Counted from the first letter of the stretch, positions 25,205-33,819 are shown. The stretch: DNA of 64,000 bases from Streptacidiphilus sp. P02-A3a (GCF_014084105.1 NZ_CP048289.1:5527922-5591921), one strand, 5' to 3'. Numbers and translations are program-made. Notes: a model not told the origin generated them from the sequence alone.

Positions 25205-26098
25205 TCAGCCTTCCAGGGCGGCGCGCACGGCCGGGGCGAGGGCGGTCAGTCGGGCGTCGGCGACGGTGATCCGGCGGGGCAGGTAGCCGCCGTCGGCGAG
25301 GATGTCGGCGGCCTCCTGCTGCTCGGCGACGAACGCGTCGGAGACCGGCTCCAGCCGCCACGGCAGCACCGCCAGCGCCTCGCGCCAGTCCTCGACGCTG
25401 CCGCCCTGGTCCTCGGCGGCGATGGTGGCCGCCTCGGTCAGGTGCCCGGCGGCCCAGTCGTCGGCCCGCTGGAGCGCGGTGGTGATCACCGCGACCAGCT
25501 CCGGACGCTGCTCGGCGAAGTCGCGGCGGGTGAAGAACACCGACCGGTCGGTGATCACGTCTCCGGCTTCCAGCAGCGTGCGCACCCCGCCCTCGCGGCG
25601 GGCGGCGGCGAGCTCCGCGCCCTGGGCGACCCAGCCCGCGATCTCGCCGGAGCGCAGCCGGGCGGCGTTGTCCTGCCCGGGCTGCGGACGCTCGGCGGTG
25701 ATGTCGCGGTAGGAGAGCCCGGCCCCGGCCAGCGCCTTGGCGCTGAAGTGGGTCTGCCAGGAGCCGACGGCCAGGACCACGGTGCCGCCCTTGAGGTCGG
25801 CCACCTCGGCGACCGGCCCGTCGGCGGCCACCAGCAGCGCGCCGTGTCCGGGACGCGGGGCGGAGACAGCGGTGTAGACCAGGTCGTACCCGGCGGCCTG
25901 GGACGACAGCGGCGGGGTGGAGCCGGTGCCGCCGAAGTCGATGGTGCCGTCGGCGAGCGCCTCGCCGGTGCTGGTGCCGCCGACCGGGAGCCAGCTGACG
26001 CTCTCGCCGAGCGGCTCCAGCAGCTCCTCCAGGATGCCCAGCCGGGAGAGGTGGTACAGGGACGGGTTGGCGCCGTGGACACCAATGGTGATGCTCAT
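25205..26098 (-). CDS. Signal-less sulfonate/nitrate-type binding-protein-like protein
   Basis: The 297-residue protein has the NMT1/SsuA-like periplasmic-binding fold (GVHGANPSLYHLSRLGILEELLE, ADGTIDFGGTGSTPPL, VADLKGGTVVLAVGSWQTHF, AEDQGGSVEDW) but begins MSITIGVHGAN with no signal peptide or lipobox. It is therefore probably cytosolic unless co-exported. It lacks the CPVP active-site motif of DszB-type desulfinases that is present in the first gene of this operon. Its ATG overlaps the ATPase stop (ATGA). It could be a substrate sensor, a chaperone for the operon's compound, or an enzyme that has repurposed the binding fold. Confidence 0.8.
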   Translation of the reverse strand: MSITIGVHGANPSLYHLSRLGILEELLEPLGESVSWLPVGGTSTGEALADGTIDFGGTGSTPPLSSQAAGYDLVYTAVSAPRPGHGALLVAADGPVAEVADLKGGTVVLAVGSWQTHFSAKALAGAGLSYRDITAERPQPGQDNAARLRSGEIAGWVAQGAELAAARREGGVRTLLEAGDVITDRSVFFTRRDFAEQRPELVAVITTALQRADDWAAGHLTEAATIAAEDQGGSVEDWREALAVLPWRLEPVSDAFVAEQQEAADILADGGYLPRRITVADARLTALAPAVRAALEG

Positions 26099-26862
26099 TC
26101 AGCTGACTCCTTGTCAGTGGTGGTTGTCGTCGTGACTCCGAGGTCGGCGAGCAGGCGGCGGCGCAGCTCGGCGAAGGCCGGGTCGGCGGGGTCGCGCGGG
26201 TGGTCGATGCCGATCCGCTCGTCGGTGACCAACTGCCCGTCGCGCAGCACCGCGACCCGGTCGGCGAGCCGTACCGCCTCGTCCACGTCGTGGGTGACCA
26301 GCAGCACGGCCGGGCGGTGCCGTCGGCACAACTCGCCGACGAGGTCCTGCATCCGCAGCCGGGTGAGCGCGTCCAGCGCCGCGAACGGCTCGTCCAGCAG
26401 CAGCAGTTCCGGCTCGCGGACCAACGCCCGTGCCAGCGCCACGCGTTGCGCCTCGCCGCCGGACAGGGTGGCCGGCCAGGCGTCGGCGTGGCGTTCCAGG
26501 CCGACCTCGGTCAGCGCCCGCAGCCCGGTGGCCCGGGTCCGTTCGCCCCGGGGCAGCGCCACGGTGACGTTGGCCAGGACCTTCTTGGACGGGACCAGCC
26601 GGGGCTCCTGGAACACGATCGTCCGGGCCTCGGGCACCAGCACGGTGCCCGCGTCGTGCCGGTCGAGCGCGCCCAGGATCCGCAGCAGCGTGGTCTTGCC
26701 GGTGCCGCTGGCCCCGAGCAGGGCCAGGAACTCGCCCCGGGCGATGTCCAGGTCGAGGCCGTCCAGGACGTTGCGTTCGCCGAAGGTCCGGCGCAGGCCG
26801 CGGATGTGCACGGCGGTACCGGTCGTCGCGGCGGCGGTGTCGGCGGTGGCGGTGTCGGTCAT
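26095..26862 (-). CDS. ssuB: Sulfonate-type ABC transporter ATPase
   Basis: The 255-residue ATPase has Walker A GASGTGKTT, the Q-loop in VFQEPRLVPSK, the signature LSGGEAQRVALARAL, Walker B LLLLDEP and the switch VTHDVDEA. The C-terminus is Thr-rich. Start and stop each overlap a neighbour by four bases (ATGA). It should pair with the permease at 26859 and the lipoprotein at 27710 to import a sulfonate-like anion. Confidence 0.92.
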   Translation of the reverse strand: MTDTATADTAAATTGTAVHIRGLRRTFGERNVLDGLDLDIARGEFLALLGASGTGKTTLLRILGALDRHDAGTVLVPEARTIVFQEPRLVPSKKVLANVTVALPRGERTRATGLRALTEVGLERHADAWPATLSGGEAQRVALARALVREPELLLLDEPFAALDALTRLRMQDLVGELCRRHRPAVLLVTHDVDEAVRLADRVAVLRDGQLVTDERIGIDHPRDPADPAFAELRRRLLADLGVTTTTTTDKESAE

Positions 26863-27713
26863 CGGCGGGCTCCCTGGGTGCGCCACGGCATCAGCACCCG
26901 TTCCAGCACCCGGACCACCGCGTCGGCGAGCAGCCCGAGCAGGGCGTAGGTGAGGATGCAGACGGTGAGGATGTCGGTACGGGAGTACTCCTGCGCGGTG
27001 GTCATCAGGTAGCCGATGCCGGAGGTGGAGTTGATCTCCTCGGCGGCGATCAGCGCGATCACGCTCAGCGTCATCGACAGCCGCAGCCCGGACAGCAGCG
27101 CGGGCAGCGCGCCGGGGAGCACCACCTCGCGGATCACCGCGAGCCGTCCCATGCCGAAGCTGCGCATCGCCTCGACCAGCTTGCGGTCGGTGTTGCGGAC
27201 CCCGCCGGAGGCGGACACGTACATCGGGAACGCGGTGGCCACGGCGATCAGGATCACCCGGGCCGACTCGCCGATGCCGAACCACACCATGAACAGCGGC
27301 ACCAGCGACAGGAACGGGATGGTGCGCAGCAGCTGCACGGTGGAGTCGAGCAGCTCCTCGCCGAGCCGGGAGAAGCCGGTGACCACGCCGAGGGTGAGGC
27401 CGACCAGCAGTCCGAAGCAGAGCCCGAGCCCGGCCCGGGTCAGCGACACCGACAGCGCCGAGGTGTACTGCCCGCTGTCCCAGAGTTCCCGCAGGGCGCT
27501 GAGCACCGCGCCGGGCGAGGCCAGCAGGTCGGGGCTGAGCGCGCCGGAGGCGGAGGCCCAGGCCCAGCCGATGAGCAGGGCGAGCGGGCCGATGGTCCGC
27601 AGGCCCAGGCTGAGCGCGCGCGGGCGCGGCCTCGGCAGCTGCGGCCGGGGGGCGACCAGTCCGGCGGGCGCGTCGGGGGTGTCCGGCGCGCGGGTGGCGG
27701 CGGTGGCGCTCAT
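26859..27713 (-). CDS. ssuC: Sulfonate-type ABC transporter permease
   Basis: The 284-residue protein has six predicted TM segments and the coupling motif (EAMRSFGMGRLAVIREVVLPGALP) typical of SsuC/TauC permeases. The N-terminal ~30 residues are Pro/Arg-rich. It is translationally coupled at both ends: ATGA with the upstream lipoprotein gene and with the downstream ATPase gene. Confidence 0.9.
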   Translation of the reverse strand: MSATAATRAPDTPDAPAGLVAPRPQLPRPRPRALSLGLRTIGPLALLIGWAWASASGALSPDLLASPGAVLSALRELWDSGQYTSALSVSLTRAGLGLCFGLLVGLTLGVVTGFSRLGEELLDSTVQLLRTIPFLSLVPLFMVWFGIGESARVILIAVATAFPMYVSASGGVRNTDRKLVEAMRSFGMGRLAVIREVVLPGALPALLSGLRLSMTLSVIALIAAEEINSTSGIGYLMTTAQEYSRTDILTVCILTYALLGLLADAVVRVLERVLMPWRTQGARR

Positions 27714-28738
27714 CCGGCGCCGCCCGGCAGCGAGGAGATGTCCAGGATGTACGGCTTGACGTCGAAGAAGCCCTTGGTGATGCCCTGGTCGGCGAAGAAC
27801 TGGGCGACGGCGTGGAAGCGGGTCAGGTCGTCGCCGGTGATCGGCAGCGCGGTGCCGTCGGCGGCGTCGATCGGCAGTTCCACCGCCTTCTGCGCCGGGC
27901 TGATCGCCTCGGGTCCGGCGTCGGTGAAGACGTTGATGTAGCCGGCCGGGTTCTGCTCCTGCTTGAGGCCGTTGTCGTGCAGGTACTGGTAGAGCGCCTG
28001 GACCACGGCCGGGTGCTGCTTGGCGAAGGCGGTGCGGACCGCCCAGACCGCGTAGTTGTCGGAGCCGACCTGGCCGCCGGTGGTCAGGAAGTGGGTCTGG
28101 GCGTTGGCGATCTCCGGGATGGAGTAGGTGGCCCAGGTCGACCAGGCGTCCACCTGGCCGGAGTTGAACACCGGCGCGGCCTGGTTCGGCTCCAGGTAGA
28201 CCCGGGTGACCTTGTCCGCCGGGATGTGGTTCTGCTGAAGCGCCTTCAGCAGCAGGTACTCGCTGGTGCCGCCGTGCCATACCGCGATCTTCTTGCCGAC
28301 CAGGTCCTGGATGCTGTGGATCGAGGAGCCGTTCTTCACCAGGATGCCCTCACCGAGCTTGTCCGGGGCGACGGCGGCGAACAGCTCGAACCCGGGGCTC
28401 TGCGCCAGCGCGGTGGTCGCGGAGGTGATCGAGCCCTCCGCGACGTCCAGCTCGTTGGCGTCCAACTCCTGCGCGGCGGGGGCGAACGCGCCCGCGCTAC
28501 CGGTCCACACCACCTTGGCGTGGACGGCGGCCAGGGCTCTCGCGAGCGAGCCGTCCTTCTTCCCGAGGGCGAGCACCCCCGAGTTGCCGTTGTCGGGTAT
28601 CCGGATCACCGTCTCCTGGCTGCTGCTGCCCCCCGAACCGGCGGCGCTGGTGTTCGCGCTGGTGGACGAGGAGCAGGCAGCCAGCCCCAGCAGCGAGCCG
28701 AGAGCGGTGGCGATGACGGCGAACTGACGGACCTTCAT
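27710..28738 (-). CDS. ssuA: Lipoprotein sulfonate-binding protein
   Basis: The 342-residue protein starts MKVRQFAVIATALGS at 28738 after GAAGGAGAA. A lipobox LAAC anchors it after signal cleavage, followed by a Ser-rich linker and an SsuA/NMT1 binding domain (IRIPDNGNSGVLALGKKDG, VVWTGSAGAFAPAAQELDANELD, IAVWHGGTSEYLLLKAL, DAWSTWATY). It captures the substrate for the permease and ATPase encoded downstream. The gene lies 50 bases after the DszB-like gene. Confidence 0.92.
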   Translation of the reverse strand: MKVRQFAVIATALGSLLGLAACSSSTSANTSAAGSGGSSSQETVIRIPDNGNSGVLALGKKDGSLARALAAVHAKVVWTGSAGAFAPAAQELDANELDVAEGSITSATTALAQSPGFELFAAVAPDKLGEGILVKNGSSIHSIQDLVGKKIAVWHGGTSEYLLLKALQQNHIPADKVTRVYLEPNQAAPVFNSGQVDAWSTWATYSIPEIANAQTHFLTTGGQVGSDNYAVWAVRTAFAKQHPAVVQALYQYLHDNGLKQEQNPAGYINVFTDAGPEAISPAQKAVELPIDAADGTALPITGDDLTRFHAVAQFFADQGITKGFFDVKPYILDISSLPGGAG

Positions 28739-28788
28739 GGAAATTCTCCTTCTTGCTGACGATGAATCAATTACTGACTGACTGGTAC

Positions 28789-29778
28789 TCAGACTCTGGC
28801 GGCGCGGCGCTCGGCGAGCAGCGCCCGGGCCTGCCGCAGCGGCTCGTGGTCGGCCCAGCCGCGGACGTCCACCGGCTCGGGCAGGAAACCCTGGCCGTGG
28901 AGGAAGCGCTCCTGCCGCTCCAGCAGCCCCAGCCGCTCCTCGGACAGGTCCAGCCGCAGGTTGTGGCCGGTGTCCGGGCGGTAGGCCCCGGCCACACCGG
29001 CCGAGCCCGCACCGGTCTCCGCGCTGAGGATCCGGGCCAGGTCCGCGGGGTGCTCCCGGGCCCAGTCGGCGGCCTCCAGCAGTACCGCCAGGAAGCGGGC
29101 GACCAGCTCGGGGTGGTCCTCCAACAGGCTCTGGTGCACGGTGATCGGGCGCGGCGTGCCGTTGTTCACCCGGGCCCGCCGGTCCTCGGCGGCGTCCAGG
29201 TCGATGGCGACCACCGCGCCGAACCGCTGCGCCGCCTCCACCGCCAGTGCGCCCTTGACGTACACCGCGTCGACCAAGCCGTCGCGCAGCGCCGCGAGTT
29301 CGCCCTCCCACTGGCCGTCGGGCGAGCCCGGCACCGGGACCAGCCGGGCGTCGTCCAGGCCGAGCCCGGCCAGGGACAGCGCCCCGGCGAAGCCGTGCAG
29401 CGCCATCGCCCGCCAGAAGTCGATACCGATGGGGTGCACCGGCACCGCCAGCCTGCGCCCACGCAGCTGCTCCGGCGAACGCACGTCGCTGTCCGCGCGG
29501 ACCAGGATCGACTGCCGCTCCTCGATCCAGGTGAGCGCGATCAGCCGGGTCGCCTCACCGCGCGACCGGGCCCACAGCGCCGGGACGTTGCCACCCTCGC
29601 GGAACAGCCCGCCCAGGGCGTGGGTGTAGTGGTGGTCGGCCGCGACGTCCGCCGGCGCGTCCTGCAACGAGCGGACGGTGATGCCGTCCGCCGCGAACTC
29701 CTCGGCCAGCCAGCCTCGGTCGGCGGCGATTCCGGTCGCGGTGGGCACGGGGCAACGGGTGAACCAGAGCTCGTCCAT
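28789..29778 (-). CDS. DszB-like sulfinate desulfinase / binding-fold enzyme
   Basis: The 329-residue protein starts MDELWFTRCPVPTATG at 29778. It has the periplasmic-binding fold but no signal peptide. It matches 2'-hydroxybiphenyl-2-sulfinate desulfinase (DszB) at its known catalytic points: Cys in the CPVP motif (residue 9), and a His/Arg pair ten residues apart (H50 in DHHYTH, R60 in FREGGN), the same spacing as His60 and Arg70 of DszB. The C-terminal LLERQERFLHGQGFLPEPVDV also resembles DszB. It would split a C-S bond to release sulfite. Only family resemblance is claimed; the substrate is unknown. It is the first structural gene after a Cys-type leader peptide. An upstream in-frame ATG at 29853 is possible but lacks a ribosome site. 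Confidence 0.72.
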   Translation of the reverse strand: MDELWFTRCPVPTATGIAADRGWLAEEFAADGITVRSLQDAPADVAADHHYTHALGGLFREGGNVPALWARSRGEATRLIALTWIEERQSILVRADSDVRSPEQLRGRRLAVPVHPIGIDFWRAMALHGFAGALSLAGLGLDDARLVPVPGSPDGQWEGELAALRDGLVDAVYVKGALAVEAAQRFGAVVAIDLDAAEDRRARVNNGTPRPITVHQSLLEDHPELVARFLAVLLEAADWAREHPADLARILSAETGAGSAGVAGAYRPDTGHNLRLDLSEERLGLLERQERFLHGQGFLPEPVDVRGWADHEPLRQARALLAERRAARV

Positions 29779-29920
29779 GGAAAAACAGACTCCCCAGAGT
29801 GGGTGGATCAGGGCGCGCGGAGAGGCCGGCGGCGCGGGCAGCGTGGCGCGCACGAACGGTGCGGGTCACGCCGGTGGCGCGGGCGAGTCACAACGCGGGA
29901 AAGTGGGCGGCGTCGGGCGG

Positions 29921-30016
29921 TCAGCGACAGCTGGTGCTGAAGACGCGGGCCAGGTCGATGTGACGACGGGTCACCAGAGCTGGCACAACCGGGGTGAGCA
30001 GCCGAGTCGTCGTCAT
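29921..30016 (-). CDS. Cys-type leader peptide of the organosulfur operon
   Basis: A 31-residue frame starts MTTTRLLTPVVP at 30016 after GGAG and ends with the sequence RRHIDLARVFSTSCR before the stop. The R(R)HIDLARV...(S)xLC/SC ending is the known signature of actinobacterial putative leader peptides that precede sulfur-metabolism genes and carry a Cys codon at the end. The 142 bases to the DszB-like gene would hold the control structure. It is expected to sense charged tRNA-Cys so that low cysteine raises operon expression. Confidence 0.8.
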   Translation of the reverse strand: MTTTRLLTPVVPALVTRRHIDLARVFSTSCR

Positions 30017-30090
30017 CGTGCTGCTCCTTCCAGGTGGGCTGTGGTGGTGAGAGGAGGTTTCCACGACTCCGATCGGATAAGCAATTCTTT

Positions 30091-30101
30091 CCACATTGTG
30101 G
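30091..30101. promoter_or_regulatory. Candidate IclR operator
   Basis: CCACATTGTGG is a perfect palindrome (5-base arms, one central base) midway in the divergent gap between the leader peptide and the IclR gene, in locally AT-rich DNA. A further GTGG half-site lies nine bases downstream. Confidence 0.5.
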
Positions 30102-30261
30102 GATCTGTCTGTGGACCGACTCTTCATCCTGGGAAACCCCGACTTCACGCCCCCGCAACATTTGCCAGATCGTGCGCCGCAAACCATTCTTGGACTGCCC
30201 CGCCGCACCGTGGCGCGGCTCGGCGGCACAGTGGGCACAGTCAGACAGGGGGGCACTGACC

Positions 30262-31053
30262 ATGGCGGACACGACCGTTGCCAAGTCGCCGACGGGAGCC
30301 CAGGCGGTCACCCGGGCCCTCGGCGTACTGCACTGCTTCCGGGACAACGCGGGCGACCTCAGCGCCTCCGACATCGCCCGCAGGATGGAGTTGTCGGTCT
30401 CCACCGCGCACCGTCTGGCCAGGACCCTGGTGGTGGCCGGGTTCCTGGAGCAGGACGACCACACCGCCCGCTACCGGCTCGGCCCCTCGGTCGCCGAGCT
30501 GGGCCAACTCTCGCTGCACCAGCGCGGGTTGCACCGGGCCGTGCCCGAGCTCAGCGAACTCGCCAAGGCCACCTCGGCGACCGCGGACCTGGCCATCCGC
30601 GGCGGCGTGCACGCGGTGATCCTGGTCGGCGGCTCGGTCGAGCCCAGCACCGGCCTGGGCCTGCGCCGCCCGCTGCACTCCACCGCGCTGGGCAAGGTGC
30701 TGCTCGCCTGGGCCCGCCCGGGCGAGGACGACCTGTCCGCGCTGCCACCGCTGCAACCGCACACCGATCGCACCATCGTCGACCTGGACGACCTGCGGGC
30801 CGAGCTCGACCGGGTGCGCAAGGCCGGGTACGCGCTGAACGACGGCGAGTCCGCGTTCGACATCCGCACCCTGGCGGTACCGGTGCTGGACGCCTCCGGG
30901 CACGTCCACTGCGCGCTGGCGGTGCGGTCCACCCCGCGGGTGCTCACCGACGCGCGGCTGCCGTGGTTCCTGAGCCGCGCCCGGGCCTGTGCGGCGGCGC
31001 TGGAGGTGCTGCTGCTGCCGCCGGGCCAGCGGCACCGGCCGCTGCCCGGCTGA
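30262..31053 (+). CDS. IclR-family regulator of the organosulfur operon
   Basis: The 263-residue protein starts MADTTVAKSPTGAQAV at 30262 after AGGGGGG. It has an N-terminal winged helix (ALGVLHCFRDNAGDLSASDIARRM, ELSVSTAHRLARTLV) and the IclR effector domain (LHSTALGKVLLAWA, FDIRTLAVPVLD). It is divergent from the leader peptide and sulfur operon, which makes that operon its likely target. The effector could be the imported compound or a breakdown product. Confidence 0.88.
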   Translation: MADTTVAKSPTGAQAVTRALGVLHCFRDNAGDLSASDIARRMELSVSTAHRLARTLVVAGFLEQDDHTARYRLGPSVAELGQLSLHQRGLHRAVPELSELAKATSATADLAIRGGVHAVILVGGSVEPSTGLGLRRPLHSTALGKVLLAWARPGEDDLSALPPLQPHTDRTIVDLDDLRAELDRVRKAGYALNDGESAFDIRTLAVPVLDASGHVHCALAVRSTPRVLTDARLPWFLSRARACAAALEVLLLPPGQRHRPLPG

Positions 31054-31116
31054 GCGGTCCGGCCACACTCCCCGTCCGCCCCGCCCGAGCGGCCTTTCTG
31101 TTGCAGAATCGTCCGC

Positions 31117-31851
31117 ATGATCAAACCCCTGCACGACGCCTGGACCACCCTCGCCCCCCGCCCGGACGACCGGCACGGTCCGCTGCCGCCGCTGCTGATC
31201 GGGCTGACCCTGGTCACCGGGCTGGTCGACGCCTTCAGCTACCTGGTGCTCGGCCACGTCTTCGTCGCCAACATGACCGGCAACGTGGTGTTCATGGCCT
31301 TCGCCCTGGCCGGGGCGAAGGGGTTCTCGCTGTCCGCCTCGGCGCTGGCGCTGCTGGCCTTCGCCGCCGGGGCGGCCCTGGGCGGACGACTGGCCAACCG
31401 GTTCGCCGCCCACCGGGGCCGCCTGCTGCTCGCGGTCGCGGTCGCCGAGGGGGTCCTGGTCCTGGCCTCCTACGCCTGTAGTGCGGTGGCCGCCGACTCG
31501 GGCCGGGGCTGGGCCCGGTACCTGCTGATCGTCCTGCTGGGCCTGGCCATGGGCGCGCAGAACGGCGTGGTGCGCAAGCTGGCCGTCCCCGATCTGACCA
31601 CGACCGTGCTCACGCTGACCATCACCGGCGCCGCCGCCGACAGCAGGGTCGCCGGCGGCACCGACGGCAAGGTCGGACGGCGGCTGCTGTCGGCCGTCAC
31701 CATGTTCCTCGGCGCCTACGCCGGGGCGCTGCTCGCCCTGCACGTCTCCGCCGCGCTGCCGCTGCTGGTCTGCGGCGTGGTCCTGGCCGCCGAGGCCGCG
31801 GCGCTGTCCCGGCACACCCGCTCGGACGCCCCCTGGACGCTGCCGACCTGA
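31117..31851 (+). CDS. YoaK/DUF1275 membrane protein
   Basis: The 244-residue protein has six likely TM segments and the DUF1275 motifs TGLVDAFSYLVLGHVFVANMTGN and GLAMGAQNGVVRKL. The family is widespread but its function is not defined. It follows the IclR gene by 63 bases on the same strand; whether the two are cotranscribed is unclear. Confidence 0.87.
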   Translation: MIKPLHDAWTTLAPRPDDRHGPLPPLLIGLTLVTGLVDAFSYLVLGHVFVANMTGNVVFMAFALAGAKGFSLSASALALLAFAAGAALGGRLANRFAAHRGRLLLAVAVAEGVLVLASYACSAVAADSGRGWARYLLIVLLGLAMGAQNGVVRKLAVPDLTTTVLTLTITGAAADSRVAGGTDGKVGRRLLSAVTMFLGAYAGALLALHVSAALPLLVCGVVLAAEAAALSRHTRSDAPWTLPT

Positions 31852-31932
31852 GCTCCTCGCTGGAATCCCGAGCACGACCGGGTGGGCGTCCACCAGGGAA
31901 TAGCGCGCGGGGGGTGATCGTTCGAGGGTATA

Positions 31933-31946
31933 GTTGAACATTCAAC
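31933..31946. promoter_or_regulatory. Palindromic operator before LLM oxidoreductase
   Basis: GTTGAACATTCAAC is a perfect inverted repeat (6-base arms) 22 bases upstream of the LLM gene start, overlapping the likely promoter region. The sequence resembles MarR-type operators. No MarR gene lies adjacent. Confidence 0.65.
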
Positions 31947-31967
31947 GAGCACAGGAGGGCAGACCCC

Positions 31968-33062
31968 ATGCAGTTCGGGATCTTCACCGTCGGCGACGTC
32001 ACCACCGACCCCACCACCGGCCGCACCCCGAGCGAGCACGAGCGGATCAAGGCGATGACCACCATCGCGCTCAAGGCCGAGGAGGTCGGCCTGGACGTCT
32101 TCGCCACCGGCGAGCACCACAACCCGCCGTTCGTGCCCTCCTCCCCCACCACCATGCTCGGCTGGATCGCCGCCCGCACCGAGCACCTGATCCTGTCCAC
32201 CGCCACCACGCTGATCACCACCAACGACCCGGTGAAGATCGCCGAGGACTACGCGATGCTGCAACACCTGGCCGACGGCCGGGTCGACCTGGTCATGGGC
32301 CGCGGCAACACCGGCCCGGTCTACCCCTGGTTCGGCAAGGACATCCGCCAGGGGATCCCGCTCGCCGTGGAGAACTACGCGCTGCTGCACGAGCTGTGGC
32401 GCAAGGACGTGGTGGACTGGCAGGGCCGCTTCCGCACCCCGCTGCAGTCCTTCACCGCCACCCCGCGTCCGCTCGACGGCGTCCCGCCGTTCGTCTGGCA
32501 CGGCTCCATCCGCAGCCCCGAGATCGCCGAGCAGGCCGCCTACTACGGCGACGGCTTCTTCGCCAACAACATCTTCTGGCCCAAGGAGCACTACCAGAAG
32601 CTGATCAGCCTGTACCGGCAGCGCTACGCCCACTACGGCCACGGCACCCCGGAGCAGGCCATCGTCGGGCTCGGCGGCCAGGTCTTCATGCGCGCCAACT
32701 CCCAGGACGCGGTGCGCGAGTTCCGCCCGTACTTCGACAACGCCCCGGTCTACGGCCACGGCCCCTCGCTGGAGGAGTTCAGCGCCGAGACCCCGCTCAC
32801 CGTCGGCAGCCCGCAGCAGGTCATCGAACGCACCCTGGCCTTCCGCGACTACTTCGGCGACTACCAGCGGCAGCTGTTCCTGATGGACCACGCCGGACTG
32901 CCGCTGAAGACCGTGCTGGAACAGCTCGACATCCTCGGCGAGGAGGTCGTCCCGGTGCTGCGCAAGGAGTTCGCCATCGGCCGCCCCGCCGACGTCCCGG
33001 ACGCCCCCACCCACGCCGCCCGCGTCGCCCGGCGCGATGCCCAGGCCACCGCCGGGGCCTGA
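31968..33062 (+). CDS. LLM-class flavin-dependent oxidoreductase (CE1758 type)
   Basis: The 364-residue luciferase-like enzyme starts [15 protein letters not shown]. It contains [43 protein letters not shown] and a C-terminal [14 protein letters not shown], the pattern of a family found next to an NADPH-dependent FMN reductase. That reductase gene follows by 53 bases, so the two form a two-component monooxygenase. A palindromic operator sits at its promoter. The substrate is unknown; a role in redox or electrophile stress is plausible because of the MarR-like site. Confidence 0.88.
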   Translation: MQFGIFTVGDVTTDPTTGRTPSEHERIKAMTTIALKAEEVGLDVFATGEHHNPPFVPSSPTTMLGWIAARTEHLILSTATTLITTNDPVKIAEDYAMLQHLADGRVDLVMGRGNTGPVYPWFGKDIRQGIPLAVENYALLHELWRKDVVDWQGRFRTPLQSFTATPRPLDGVPPFVWHGSIRSPEIAEQAAYYGDGFFANNIFWPKEHYQKLISLYRQRYAHYGHGTPEQAIVGLGGQVFMRANSQDAVREFRPYFDNAPVYGHGPSLEEFSAETPLTVGSPQQVIERTLAFRDYFGDYQRQLFLMDHAGLPLKTVLEQLDILGEEVVPVLRKEFAIGRPADVPDAPTHAARVARRDAQATAGA

Positions 33063-33070
33063 GGCACCCC

Positions 33071-33102
33071 GCACCGCACCCGCACCCGCACCCGCACCCG
33101 CC
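33071..33102 (+). repeat. CGCACC hexamer tract
   Basis: About five copies of a CGCACC/CCGCAC unit fill the gap between the LLM and FMN reductase genes. Slippage here could change gene spacing but not a reading frame. Confidence 0.7.
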
Positions 33103-33115
33103 CAGGGAGGACCAC

Positions 33116-33754
33116 GTGACCGCCGCCGCCCCCGTCAACCTCGCCGTGATATCCGCCGGACTCGGCCGGCCCTCGTCCACCCGGCTGCTCGCCGACCGCC
33201 TCGCCGAGGCGGTCCGGCAGGACCTGGCCGGGCGCGACCGGGAGGTGCTGACCCGCGTCGTCGAGCTGCGCGAGCTGGCCCACCCGATCGCCGACAACCT
33301 GGTCACCGGGTTCCCGCCGAGCGCGCTGCGCGAGGCCGTGGACGCGGTCACCGGCGCGGACGCGGTGATCGCGGTCACCCCCGTGTTCAGCGCCTCCTAC
33401 AGCGGCCTGTTCAAGTCCTTCCTGGACGTCCTCGACCACACCGCGCTCACCGGCATGCCGGTGCTGATCGGCGCCACCGGCGGCACCGCCCGCCACTCCC
33501 TGGTCCTCGACCACGCGCTGCGCCCGCTGTTCTCCTACCTGCGCGCGGTCGTGCTCCCGACCGGCGTCTACGCCGCCACCGAGGACTGGGGCACCGCCGC
33601 CACCGACGGTGGGAGCAGCCTGCCGACCCGCATCGCCCGAGCCGCCGACGAGCTCGCCGACCTGGTGGACGGCCGTCCCGCCCGGGCCCGGGCCGGCACC
33701 GAGGAGTTCCTCCCCTTCGAGCAGCAACTCGCGGCGCTGCGGCCGCAGTTCTGA
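33116..33754 (+). CDS. NADPH-dependent FMN reductase (CE1759 type)
   Basis: The 212-residue flavodoxin-fold protein begins at GTG 33116 after [27 protein letters not shown] is the flavin phosphate loop, and [22 protein letters not shown] is the flavin-binding region. It should supply reduced FMN to the LLM oxidoreductase encoded just upstream and possibly to the SsuD-like enzyme. A short CGCACC-type repeat tract lies in the gap before it. Confidence 0.88.
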   Translation: MTAAAPVNLAVISAGLGRPSSTRLLADRLAEAVRQDLAGRDREVLTRVVELRELAHPIADNLVTGFPPSALREAVDAVTGADAVIAVTPVFSASYSGLFKSFLDVLDHTALTGMPVLIGATGGTARHSLVLDHALRPLFSYLRAVVLPTGVYAATEDWGTAATDGGSSLPTRIARAADELADLVDGRPARARAGTEEFLPFEQQLAALRPQF

Positions 33755-33819
33755 CCCCTGGTATCCCCGCCGCGCATGATCGGTTGCCTGCGCCGATCAT
33801 GCCGGGGGATAGTGCGTCC

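Noticed and set aside
33071-33102. Possible CRISPR-like repeat
   Set aside because: Units are six bases without spacers; it is a simple tandem tract.
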